Assembly (NCBI RefSeq): GCF_020085105.1
Contig: NC_058052.1
Span: 7,735,733 to 7,799,732 of the forward strand
Reading direction: 5' to 3'
Length of the DNA stretch: 64,000 nucleotides
From: Siniperca chuatsi
Taxonomy: Eukaryota > Chordata > Actinopteri > Centrarchiformes > Sinipercidae
Position numbers and translations under genes: made by a program. Of the stretch, positions 1-11,372 are shown piece by piece. Below the pieces are notes generated by a model. That model searched no databases, had not been told where the DNA came from, and worked only from the letters and a program-made list of their open reading frames with translations. Position 1 is the first letter of the stretch. Every line of letters starts with the position of its first letter.

Positions 1-240
1 GCATCAGCAAGGTTTCACAATTTTAGTTATTTTTCTAATTTGGAATCGCCTTTGTGTGAAACACCTCACTCTGTTATCAAAGAACTGGGGATTATGTTTA
101 GTAACCCAAAGGTTGTTTTTTTTTTTTTTTTTTGCATTTCTGCCTTTATTTGACAGATGATGACAGCAGAGATCAACAGGAAAGGTTCCAACCGCAAGTG
201 AACTGGTGAAGTTACATCCTAAGCCACCAGGCTGTGGGGA
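1..240. repeat. degenerate SINE-like interspersed repeat with 18-T run
   Basis: A T-run at about 116-133 is followed by GCATTTCTGCCTTTATTTGACAG, then a GACAGCAGAGA-type segment, and ends in TAAGCCACCAGGC at about 219-231. This order is that of a very common teleost short interspersed element as I remember it; the last part resembles a degenerate tRNA-like box. The 5' limit is unclear. Identification is from memory of the pattern. Confidence 0.5.
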
Positions 241-2585
241 CACCACAAGGTTTCATTTAATTATTGTTAAAAAATGAGTAATACTACTTACCTTTGGACA
301 CAAATCAGTCAAATTGTTAAAGCCACAGAAAACTTGGTTTAAAACTTTATATAACAGTAAATATTCATTTACTACAATTAAAGTTCAAATTTGGAAAAAA
401 GATTCCTATGTTTAATTTCTTATTATTATTTAGTATAACACAAATTCCTGACAACGACAGCACATGTCTCTGCTTCATCTAGCTTGTCTGGGTGTAGTTT
501 GATCAGATTTGACTGATAATATAAAGTAATAACCTCACAGCTGTCATCAGGTTTTGATTAAAATATTGTTAAACTCTAACTGGTGCACAGCAATTTGTGA
601 CATCACATTTTTTTTCAAAAGAGCTCCACCCACTTCAAACCGATGAGAAGAGCACAGAAAAAATTAAAATACAGAAATCTGTTGTGTCAAATAAGCAAGA
701 ATCTTTCAACTTTGTCATAAAATGTTGTATTTCTCTGTATTATCAGTGACCTGATTGTTTCTTGCATGTGTTTCCAACTTTGTGATCACTGAGACACTAC
801 TACAAGCAGTGGGAGTAGTAGTGTATGGTATTAGTAGTATTTACCCCTGCTTCTGTGTGGGGTCCTTATCTTATTAACTATCAATAATTCATCAATTTGA
901 CATATTTAAAAAAAAAACATGAGCACTCAGGTCCTCAGAGGACATTAACTCTGACCTCAGTGACTTGTTTTTGGTTCGGGATATTCCTCACAAAATTCCA
1001 TGTTCTTCAAATTCACTGACGGCCAAAAAATGAACTTTGCACCAGGGAGACTTCATTGCTGGTATTTTCCCCCCTCGCAAGAAGAAGACCCTGTGACATG
1101 TGATCCCTGGGAAAGGTCAGTTATGTAAGAGTTGTTGTGTGGGATTAATGAGGTTGTGCAACAATGTAGAAGAAGTCATGCCATCAGCAAGGTAAACTTG
1201 AGGTAAGTAACTGAGGTAAAGTGAACGTTCAAAAATGATATTCTACAGTGTGTAATTCAGTGTTATGGCACAGCTTCCCTATAGAGGGCTCACTTGATTT
1301 ACTGTTTTTCTGTCAGCTTAGTGAAGAACTGAGAACTTGAATCGCAGACCTATGGGGAAGAGATTTAAAGGTAGGTATATTTTTACAGGGAAATACTTGA
1401 AGAGAGTATGACATTCTGCTTTGAGTTATTGAGTCATCCTTGGGGATCCAGACATTGACTCCTATTGTATTGTTCAAGGTTTAAACTCTTGGTAGTCATT
1501 TAACGTAGATCCTGATGCATGCTGGGACTCTGTCCAAGACATTCTTAATGTTGACGGGGGTTATGAAGAGAGCCAGGGCTCCTCACTCCTCACAGATGAT
1601 TGACAATCCAGTGAAAGAGGCTGAAGTATTAGCTGTTATATTGCTTTACTCCCCACGGTGTCAAATGGAAATGAAATGAATTTCGCAGACATAGCTTGGT
1701 GTATTTCAGGTAGAAGCACAATGCAGCTCTTGAGAGCAGGACAGAGGTCACAGCACTATGAGAATATCACCAACACTCATTCATAACTCTGAAATTGGAA
1801 GTTTGGAGATCTCGTGTTTTGCACGCTATCTCTCTCTCTCTCCATGTTGTGTTTTGTTCCGCTTTACTGCCTGGCTGTAATTCAACTGTGCAAACCTGAA
1901 GTGTAAACGCTCCGCCAAACAAAGCGTAAAATGAATGGCCGCCAGCTGCTGTTTCTTTTTACGGTCGTAGGAAAGGAACCTGCTTGAAAATTTCCTGCAG
2001 ATGTGATCGCATGACTGGCTGGTGACAACTTATAAAAGGAGACTCTGGGGCACCCAGTGAGCCCCAGGGAGACAGAAGGATCAAGCTTTCATGAGGATAA
2101 GGAGAAACAGAGTGAGGTCTTACCTTAAAAGGCAGAACCCTGAAGACTGTAGGCCATAACAGCAGGAATGTAGTCCTCTGACCTGAATGCTGGGTACTTC
2201 CATGCACACTTTCTATAGCTGTGTAATTCCATACAGGTAGAACTCACATTATATCCATGACAAATTAACTTGATGAAATAAAATATGAGTATATGGCTGA
2301 CACTGCTGGATGGTCTTGGACAGTTCAGGACTGAGTCATCGCTCTTGTAGATATAAGACAGTCAGGAATTCAGGATGTTATCAAGAGACAAGAGGCAACT
2401 CCACTGAAAATAAACAGGAGGCTAACTTTCTAGAGCCAAGGTAATTTCCAGCAATGTGGGAAGATTTGCTTTTTCAGAGTTGTAAGCTTTACAAAGTCCT
2501 TCTGAGAGTTAAAAGCACTAAATAATACTAATCAGGGTGTAACAATCCATGAATCATCCCAGTTATTGTCAGTGGAGCAGCAGAA
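241..2585. other. non-coding stretch, nothing recognised
   Basis: This is AT-rich sequence with scattered stops in all frames and no splice-bounded exon that I can support. A short TCTC run sits at about 1829-1842. No repeat was recognised. Confidence 0.5.
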
Positions 2586-2589
2586 GGAT

Positions 2590-2960
2590 ATAACTTTTAA
2601 AGCAATGGTTCAACATTTTGGAAAGTACGCTTATTCTCTTTTTTTCCGAGAGTTAGATGAGAAGATTGATACCATTCTCATGTGTGCATGCCAAAAGCTA
2701 CAGCAAGCAGCCCGTTAGCTTTCCTTAGCATAAAGACTGGAAAAGAAGAAACAGCCTGGCTCTGTCCAAAGTTAAAACAAATCTGCCTACCAGCACTTAT
2801 ATTGCTATTCCAGTTTACATGTTGCTGGTAGAATGATTTTGTTACATTTGGACAGAGCCAGGCTAGCTGTTTTCCACTGTTTCCAGTCTTTGGGCTAAAT
2901 TAAGCTATCCGGCTTCCGGCTTCTGGCTTCTGGCGGTGGCTACATATTGATCTGTCAATC
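2590..2960. repeat. teleost interspersed repeat forming a long foldback
   Basis: The stretch contains motifs of a repeat I remember as widespread in percomorphs: GAGAGTTAGATGAGAAGATTG, CAGCAAGCAGCCCGTTAGC, TTAGCATAAAGACTGG and CCTGGCTCTGTCCAAA. The part from 2725 to 2795 is repeated in inverted orientation at 2823-2898, with a 27-nt spacer. The arms are about 70-76 nt long and imperfect; the best segment pairs GCCTGGCTCTGTCCAAA with TTTGGACAGAGCCAGGC. This is either a foldback arrangement of two copies or a folded element. A short run of related TTCCGGC/TTCTGGC units follows at about 2910-2936. Confidence 0.6.
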
Positions 2961-4540
2961 TTCTCACAAACATATTGTATCTCATTTGTTGAAAAAACGT
3001 AGAGATTCAACGTAAAATGGCAACATTTTACTCTGGTGATTGGGTTGTCACACCATATAATTTAGACCATAATTACAAGGCGATCAGAAAAAACCTTCAT
3101 GTCAGCCTCCTAGCTGTAATTCCGAGTCAGAGATATTAACAATTTCTGACAGAGACGATATCTCTCACTTAGTGAAAAGAGCTGGCATTTACATCTTAAT
3201 AAAATCCAATATAACACTAAGACAATCAATTCAGTTAATTTAAAATTTGTTAATATTTGGTTTCCCTTGTTAACATATAATACGTAACACCACAAAAGTA
3301 GCAAATTTACGTGGTACAAGGCGTATTCTGTCAATATTGTGTGAATGTAGCATTAACACACGTACATGAGAGTGGTATAGATCTTCTCATCTAACTCTTG
3401 TAAAGAACATATCCAGTAAATGGATATAAAAAATAGTAACACTGAAAATCACATAATGCTACACAAAAAAATGTTTTGCATTTAAATCTTATAAAACAGT
3501 CTAAACTATTCTTAGGAGTGGCATGTATACGCCTATAAACGCCACTCTCAGGGCAACTCAATGACCTGACCTCATTATCATATCCCAGAAGGTGACTGAG
3601 TAGAGTCATCTAATTAGGGTGAAAGAGATGTTGTTGACCTGTGAGAGGAAAAGATGGTAAGTGATGTCATTCACATCTATAAAGGGAGATACCCTTCCCT
3701 CTGCGTGGCATTGAAGGAATTCTCAGAGGGTTGTCTGGGGGAAATGTAGCAAAGAGCAAATATATAAATATCTCCTATGGGTGAATATAGGTTGCTGGCT
3801 AAAGGAGAGCACCAAGATGGGCAGTTGCTGCCCTCGGTTGGGGGCATGTCATTTGAAAAGGGACAAAATATAGACAAGGGTGATCTTAGAAAGACTCACA
3901 TGATCACTGCCTTTGGTTTCATTCCCTTGTGCTACCTTAGAAGGAGAGCTCAGATTCAGAGAGCATACATTACTGTCCCATCCTACTGGGCTCAGTCACA
4001 GTCCCATTCCTCCCAGGCTGGAATAAATATGAATAATTCATGGGTGTTTGCAGTGTGGGGGTTGTTGTAAATTAAGCCGATTAAAATGGAAAGCACAGAC
4101 TTTGTGCTAAGCCCGATGTCTCAGAGCGCCCTTGCAGTATTTTATCATAAAGCTGACAGGAGGACAGTGAATGTCACTGACTGCAGATACAGTAATGTAT
4201 ATTATCTAGTGTCTATCTGGAAAGATTCCCTGTACTGTAGCACCTGACAATTGGCTGATTTGCATGACTCAACATGATAAAACACAGTTTGGACACAAAG
4301 TCATCTGTGTGTCTGAGTTAGTGGGAAAACACAGATTATTGTTAAATTTCATTTAGATTTTTATTTCTTCCCTTGTTTACTTGCAGTTAATTTTTTATAC
4401 GAGTTTAAATGGTTTTAGTATCATATTTTTTTAATGAAGCAGTTTAACATACATGTTTGACATAAACAATTTGCCTAATTGTGCTAAATATAGTCGCTAA
4501 ACACTGGCAGAGAACTGTCATTAAGGTAACAAATTAATGT
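2961..4540. other. non-coding stretch, nothing recognised
   Basis: No gene or named repeat is seen. Short open frames (for example 3777-4070) show no recognisable protein features and no conserved motif. Confidence 0.45.
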
Positions 4541-4549
4541 CAGTGACAC

Positions 4550-4690
4550 AGCAAAATATATCTTAAGTTTGCTAACAAATTAGCTAACTAACTTAGCTAA
4601 CATTAGTTACCGTAAGTTACTAGTCATACCAGACCAAGTAAGTCTGCAGCAGTAAAACCCTTGAGTGTATTGAATTGAGCAATGGTACAT
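4550..4690 (-). repeat. dispersed repeat, copy related to 48130-48240
   Basis: GCTAAC/TTAGCTAAC-rich sequence is followed by TTACCGTAAGTTACTAGTCATACCAGACCAAGTAAG. The reverse complement of 48130-48240 has a closely matching order (CTACC, TAAGCTACC, GATCATACCAGACCGAGTAAGG). The two are therefore inverted, diverged copies of one family, probably an outer part of the family A repeat described at 48410. Confidence 0.5.
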
Positions 4691-7600
4691 TTTAATGTTT
4701 ATGAACTCAAAGTTTAATTTGTAATAGGAAGTTGTCAAAAGTTACATAGTCTTGGTCTTTCTTTTTGTCACCTTTACTTAGCACTAATTTGGCAAGGCAC
4801 CTGGACCCTAAGGATTAAAAAAAATTTACTTTAGAGGACTACTTTGTTTTTACCATACATGCCTCCACTTGAACATTAAAATGTTTCCTGGTATTCATTT
4901 CCGTACAGTGACCCCATCACAGGTACATTAACTATATTAAAACTGTTTTGACTTTGATACTCATAAATCATGCAACACAAGTGATATACTGAGCGCCAAA
5001 CCTCACTGGTCTGTGGCGCTTAATGCCAAATTATACCAATTTATAAAGTATGCAAATAAAAAAAAATCATTCAATTCATCATTTAATATTGCAATTAACT
5101 TTTAAAATGACAGTTAATAGCAGTAGTTATATATATATGAACACTTTTTGAGTAGTACAATTCACACAATGCCAGGTATTGTGCTGAAAACTGCCCAGTG
5201 CAAATAACCCCAAAACTTTGATGCCGATAGAGATAAATGAAGTGTACCATTAAGCGTACAGTAGCTCTGTCTTGTTTTGCTCTACATAGTGTGGCACCAC
5301 GATTAACTGGGCCTGGGTTTTGTCACCTAAGTATTCTGGTGCCTCTACGGTGACACTGCTCTGTTTCACTCTTATCCTCTCTCTGCCCTCCTTTCAGCTC
5401 AGCCCTCACGTGCTGAAGATACAAACTCAACTCGCTATGGTTACTGTCAGCCAAACAACAGTCAACAGTGCAGTGAACCTGAGGTAGGGTATCCATAGCC
5501 TGCCAGACCAAACCGCATGTGAGCTTGCTCGTATCTGCACTGCATCAACCCCTGCTCAGGCTAATTTTATTCACCTCTGAGAGTAAGTTCTCTCTGCTCT
5601 CTCCTGTTGTTGTCTTTTGAAAGGGAGCTACGCTGCTAAATCAGCAGATCTGCAGAACACTTGATTCCAAGCTCTATGCTCAGCATCCCAAAGTAAATGT
5701 TCCCAAGAAGCTTCTACTACTGAGACCCTGATTATCATAGTCATGGCATTCAATTTTGGATCACGTACAGTATGAATCAACGATGAATAATATCTTTCCA
5801 GCAAGCAAGAGAAATATTTAACAATAATATTTCTAAGAAAAGTTGTGCTCATACTTCAGACATTTCCTCCTGACCAGTCTGTTGGATGGATAGAAAGTAC
5901 TGTATCTGTGTTTAGGCTCATTTTGTGCTGTAGGAAATTTACAGCAGGTGAAGACAAGAGGAGCTTTATCCTGCTGCTCTCGTCTCTGCTGTCTCCATCT
6001 AGGGCCAGTGAGCAGGGAAATATCTTATTAAAGTTTCCCCTCTCATCCGCCTGACACAGCTCAAGTCCGGCTATGAGGGGCTCCTTCACCAACACCTCTA
6101 CGTGAAAGACAGTGTGCACATTATGCAGCTCTGTCGTGGAGGTCGGATGGAAAATTTTGCTAGGTCTGAGCTGTGCTTTCTTTGGCACCGGTGGCCTCTG
6201 GGCCAAAGCTTATTCATCTGTGAACTGACAGCTTCACCTTAGCCCAGGAAACTGAGGAGCTGGATTCCCCGGATCGCCGATCTACTGGGGGAATGTTCAT
6301 GAAATGTTCTTGAATGATTTACCTTGTAATGTAAGGTCAAATGTTTTGAGGAAATTGCCTTTGTGTGCCCTTTTGCCTTTATATGATAAAATTTGCCTCA
6401 CAAGGTGTGTTAAACATATACTTCCTGGTTAGCATAAACCAGAACTTGCTAAAATGCTTAAAAAGTTGTGTATGTTCTTTTTTTCCTCATGTTTTTCACT
6501 GTCCTACCAAACCATGGCATCAAAGTCAAAGAGACAGAATTTAGCAATTAGGCTTTTTCTGTTTTTGTCAAGAAAGCAACTGGTTGGGAAATTACAAGGC
6601 AGCAGGTAGTGGCAACACCCGTGTCACCTCCCTCTCTCTGCTAACGTCACGTATTTGGCAATCGCTCCCCTGTTTTCAGTAACACCAGTTTGGCTGCACA
6701 AAAAATATTTGTACAAAAGTAACATTCTTTTCTCATTCATTTTTCTGTGAATTTATCTTAAGAGAGATTCAAGCAAAAAAAAACATGAAGCCAAGATAAG
6801 CAAAGCTGTGACTTGCTAGTAAAACAAGTGCAATATTGTTCTGCTTGTGAGTCTGTGGGTGTCACAATGAGTTGCCTGACTGTGTTGCTGTACGGTATCA
6901 TTGTGGTATTAACATGGACTATCAGAGGCAGTTGGAGTCAAGGTCTCTTCAGGTCAAGCTTCCACCTTGGCCCTGTGGTAATGAGAAACAGTCTACCAGG
7001 ACTATTTCTACCTTCCATCTCTAGTATTTTCTCGTCTGCCCTCAGGCTCCTAGAGAAGATTAAAGCCAGAAACAAGACAAGACACCCTGCGTCTACTGGT
7101 AGTCAGCACACTGTTCAAGTTGTGCAATTCAAAAACAGATGCAGTGATTTGCTGTCTAGGCCTTGAAATAATAATAATCAGTCTTACATAATACAAACCT
7201 CTATACAGTGAGGGCACAAAGCCAACTGGTCACTCAAACAAACAAAAATTCACTCTGTATTTCATAAGGAGCTGTGAACCCAGAGTCAGAGAACATGGAG
7301 GCAGTATTCAGGGTGTAACATATGTTGAGTATTTATATTGGATTTCATAAAACACTGGTATTTCCTGGTATTTTGTGTCCGAGAGCTTTGGCATCTCTAC
7401 AGAAATTCTTCTAATATGTTACACAACATGTTACAGTGCTGTGGTTGCAAGTTTGCTTGGGGTCCGTGCCTGTCAAAATGAAGGCTGTCATCAAGTCAAT
7501 GATGTACCATTGCAGGTATAAGCATAGTAATTACCTTGACAGCAAAGGTCTTCATTACTCATACTTGGAGGTTGTACTTTTCAGCTCAGCATATGCAAAC

Positions 7601-8670
7601 TCTTTAGCACTAATGCTGGGATTTTCCAATGGCGGCTGCATCTGCCATGACATGGCTTTTCTTGCGTGGGGAAACGTTCATGTCTCCTCTAACATCTGGT
7701 TTTACGACGGCTTCAGATGCCTGGCTGGTTGCGGTTGTTTACGTACATTCTGAGGCCTTTGAGGGATTCAATTGACCCGCTAAATGACAGAAGTAGAATC
7801 AAACCAAGATAATTATTTGCATATGAAATTAGCTTGCCAACACAAGTACATTTGATGCAGGATGTGTTAGGAGGGAGGTGATCTTGTTTTCTCTAAACAA
7901 GATGGCACGTGGGTGTTTGGGGGAAGCCTGCCATAAGCCTCCATATGGTCTTGTTCTGACTTACCCTTCATGTGTCTACACTGAAGGGCCCATAGGGACA
8001 GAGCGTCAGGGCGAGGAGGCAACTGCTGAGGGTTGGTTGAGTTCAAGAGGCTGCATGTATGGGTAATCACTACTGTCCTGCTCTTTCAGGCGGTTGCTTC
8101 AACACTGCTGTTGAACTACATATCTTTAATGTAACTAGACAGAGGGAGAGAACTCATCTATTGTTCAGCACTGAACAAAGTTTGCCAGCGGGTTGCAAGC
8201 GCGTGTTTTATAACCTCATCTCACCATACATTCTGGCTGACGATAGCGTGGCTCTAAGACCGAAGCCCTGTCTCCTCACTTGAAACAGCTGATTTATGTC
8301 TGGTCCTGGACACTTGTGCTCTGTGGCTGGAATGCAGGGAATTTCAAAGACCCCTCCTCTGCCTGTCCCGTCCACATGCAAACAAATGGAGCAGGCGCCT
8401 GGTTGGGCAGATGAAGGCCCACCGGTGCTCCCACTGCAGGGCAGAGAGGCAGAATGTAAGGAATGTCAGAGGCGAGAAAATAAATCCATTCTATCCTTTT
8501 TTCTGTCAATCTGTAGCTCTTTCTTTCCTTGGTATCGTTCTTGGTGCCTTTTCCCTTTTGTGCTACTTATTTTTCCAGCATTTTTCTGATTTTCAGCCTC
8601 TCTTGAGTTATCTTGTTTGATCATTTTACACATTACCTGCAAGAAATTAGCCAGAATAGGACAAAATGAA
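4691..8670. other. non-coding stretch 3' of cdc42ep3
   Basis: No gene can be supported. Frames of 60-117 codons occur (for example 5856-6206 minus, 6813-7166 plus, 7436-7753 plus). They lack recognised domains, often overlap frames on the other strand, and have no consistent splice context. No repeat family was recognised here. Confidence 0.45.
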
Positions 8671-8676
8671 TTTATT
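8671..8676 (-). terminator. candidate polyadenylation signal for cdc42ep3
   Basis: The minus strand reads AATAAA here, about 470 nt past the cdc42ep3 stop codon. It would give a short 3' UTR of about 0.5 kb. The mammalian 3' UTR is longer, so other signals further left may also be used. The interval 8677-9145 would then be 3' UTR. Confidence 0.3.
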
Positions 8677-9145
8677 TGTGTTGCAATTTTAAAAACACAA
8701 ATATGCATAGTGTTCTGTTCTTTGAAATAGTCATGTGGCAAATGAATTATGTGTTAAACACACTTAAAGTCACAAAATGCAATATGTTCAAGACTGTGTA
8801 AAAAAGCAAAGGACCTCAAAGTTACTGTGTATATATCGTGAAAGTCAACATAAGAACACAAATCTATCATGTAGCATTTTTACAGTCAAAGGCACGAAGA
8901 ATGTGTTTTAGCTGTAACTCAATAGTACATGCATCTTAAACATGCGGCTGGCATGGCAAACAACACTCCATAGAAGCTAAAATAGTTATATGTTTTGACA
9001 ATAAAAACATAAGCAGCTCTCTCTATTGTAGCTCATTTTCATCTCAATGATATATCCAGACACCATTTGATTGCTTTTTGAGTCTTTCTCTCCTCATGGC
9101 TATAGTTTAATAATTCCCTTTCTCCTCCTGGGGCCTCAGCGCAGC

Positions 9146-10225
9146 TCAAGGCCTGCTCTTTGCTGCGGGTTTATCCATTATGTTGAGCACATCGTCGAGG
9201 ATGGATGGGCCCAGATCGAGTTCAAGGGAGAGGAATGACCCCGTGGTCTGGGTGAGGGAATCCTGTGACGTGCTCTTCTCCTTGGAAAACTCAAACTCAA
9301 AATCACAGATGCGGCCCTCCTCCACCCCACTGTCCCTGTCCACCCACTCTCCATAGCACTTTGAGAGCTCCTGCTTGAAGCCCAGGGTAATGTCATTGTT
9401 AAAGTGTCCATAACCATTGCAGTTGCCATTGCCATTGAGACTCCTGCTGCCATTGCAGATCTTATTCTGGAAGTCCCCTTTGCCGCTTAAGCTGTCAAAG
9501 CTGTCGCTGCTTGTGTTGCTGTTCAGACTTCCATTAGCTTTGAAGGTGCTGTTGCTGTGACTGGTGATGTAATAGGATGATGGCTTGTCAAACCTGGTTT
9601 CACTCTTGTTCATTTTATTAGCTTTGGCAACTGCCTTAGAGGTGGACTTATCTGTATTTTCCAGCAGATCCAGGAGGACGTCAGGCTTCGACTGGATATC
9701 TGCGGACTGAGATGAAGGCTCACTGCTGAAGACGTCCATGGAGCGCAAAAGAGCATCCATCTGCAGTATCTCTACCTCCTCTTTGCTGTCAGGTTTCATG
9801 GGAGTTGTAGGACCAATGATGTCCTCCAACGGCTCCGGCGGCATGGAGAAAACAGTGGAGGAGATCAGAGGAAGGGTAAGCGCCTGGCAGCCACCAATAG
9901 TTGGGAGGGAGATGGCGTTCTTGAGCACCGGAGAGGGAGTCTCAGCAAAGGAAGCATCACCTGTGCTGTTAGCTCTCAGAAACTCACTTTGGATGCCATA
10001 CTGAGGGTGGACGTCTCCCTTCCCGGGTAGGAGTTCATACTTCCCCTGAAGGAAAGACATGTCTCCAAAGGCATCTCTCTCCCCACCCTTGCCAATGTGG
10101 ATGGTGTGGCGAAAGTCCCCAAGCGGTGGACTGATCATGTCTGGGGACAAAATATCTCTGAGGCGACATTTCTTTCCCTTCTTATTATTGGTGGGTTTCA
10201 GGTATATGGGTGCTTTCGCTGGCAT
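9146..10225 (-). CDS. cdc42ep3: Cdc42 effector protein 3 (Borg2)
   Basis: This is a complete 359-codon reading frame in one exon, as is usual for the Borg family. Borg proteins bind GTP-loaded Cdc42 through a CRIB motif and reorganise septins and actin in the cytoplasm. Residues 1-45 match vertebrate CDC42EP3 closely: a lysine-rich segment, then the CRIB core ISPPLGDFRHTIHIG at about 31-45, then FGDMSFLQGKYELLPG at about 53-68. The conserved block PSPVLKNAISLPTIGG lies at about 97-112, and the conserved C-terminal block FLSLELDLGPSILDDVLNIMDK at about 331-352. The protein is about 100 residues longer than human CDC42EP3 (254 aa as remembered). The extra length lies in a Ser/Asn/Gly-rich linker of roughly residues 130-300. 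The start is the first ATG of the conserved N terminus (MPAKAPIYLK), with G at -3. The stop TGA follows the codons for KSRP. CDC42EP3 rather than another Borg paralogue is chosen from the N terminus, the C-terminal block and the rmdn2 neighbour. Confidence 0.96.
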   Translation of the reverse strand: MPAKAPIYLKPTNNKKGKKCRLRDILSPDMISPPLGDFRHTIHIGKGGERDAFGDMSFLQGKYELLPGKGDVHPQYGIQSEFLRANSTGDASFAETPSPVLKNAISLPTIGGCQALTLPLISSTVFSMPPEPLEDIIGPTTPMKPDSKEEVEILQMDALLRSMDVFSSEPSSQSADIQSKPDVLLDLLENTDKSTSKAVAKANKMNKSETRFDKPSSYYITSHSNSTFKANGSLNSNTSSDSFDSLSGKGDFQNKICNGSRSLNGNGNCNGYGHFNNDITLGFKQELSKCYGEWVDRDSGVEEGRICDFEFEFSKEKSTSQDSLTQTTGSFLSLELDLGPSILDDVLNIMDKPAAKSRP

Positions 10226-10233
10226 GGCTGTAA

Positions 10234-11340
10234 CTGCCGAAGAGTTCTCAGATATGCAGGATAGAAAAGTCAGAAGTGCTCTTTAAGTTCTGGATGTTAC
10301 AGTTCCCCGGGGGAGAAGCTCGAGTTACATTCTCAGTAACACATCGGTCATACAGGACTCCAAAAATAATTGCAGCAATTGCAGCATCGATCAGGAAATG
10401 GGACTCCAAGCAGGACTGGTGATGTCTGGCGGTATAGAAATGGTCAAACGGCCACTTTTCTGAAATCAGAGACAAATAGAGAATATGTCAGCATTTTTTT
10501 AAAACATAAACTCAGCACTGACATATTTCCAAAAGGTTACTTTGATGAGTGCTCCTACTGATACAAAACTCCTGTCCTGCCTTCCAGAAAAAGAAATGTG
10601 GTCACCAACACAAATCCCACAAATAAACTCTGGATCCTGCAAGAAAAAAATATCCTCATCCTCATCTTGCATCTGGCGAACTTAGAAGCCAGAGCAGAGG
10701 AGGATGAGGCCTGGGTCTAAGGCTTTTTGCTGCTTTATTCACATTTCCACACATGAGCCTCCTTTGGCCTCCACAACTCTGGATGTGCTAATGTGGAACA
10801 GCTGGACCGCAGATTGGGAGAGGAGAAGCAAAGCGGTAGGATTAGAGCAGGGCAGCCTGTTTTAAGAACAAGCTACTGCTCAGACACGCAAAGAGATAGA
10901 AAGAGATGGACCAGAGGAAAGAAAGAGGGGAGAAAAGGGGTTTAGGGGGTTTAGGGGGATTGTGTGAGAGAGATAGAGTGAGGGATTACAGAGCAAGTGG
11001 ATCTTAAGAAAGAAGGTGATGCAGATTGAGAATTGATTTGATGGTCAGAGGGTCAGCTCCATGTTTAATAAGGGCTGAGATACCAGCTAGGTTGCGCAAT
11101 ATATCAGGATGGGTAAACATTTTAAGGAGATATTGGATGTGATAAAAGGTGCCTAATTGCATGCTGCCTTCTCAGAGCTTTTCCATTACAAACCCATGTA
11201 CCCATGAATGTCACCACGTTGGCAGCCAGCTTAGTGTAGGATAAACTCAGTAAAAAGAGGAGAAAATCGGTTTGACCGTTTGAAATGACATAGCAACCAA
11301 GGAGAAAGGGAAAAACACTCGGTAGAGGAAGGGAGTTGAC

Positions 11341-11372
<32 letters not shown>

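Noticed and set aside
9738..10286. Plus-strand frames opposite cdc42ep3
   Set aside because: Shadows of the real minus-strand coding region.
10936..10962. GGGTTTAGGGGGTTTAGGGGG, resembling telomeric repeats
   Set aside because: Only about three imperfect units and not TTAGGG; purine-rich simple sequence is enough to explain it.
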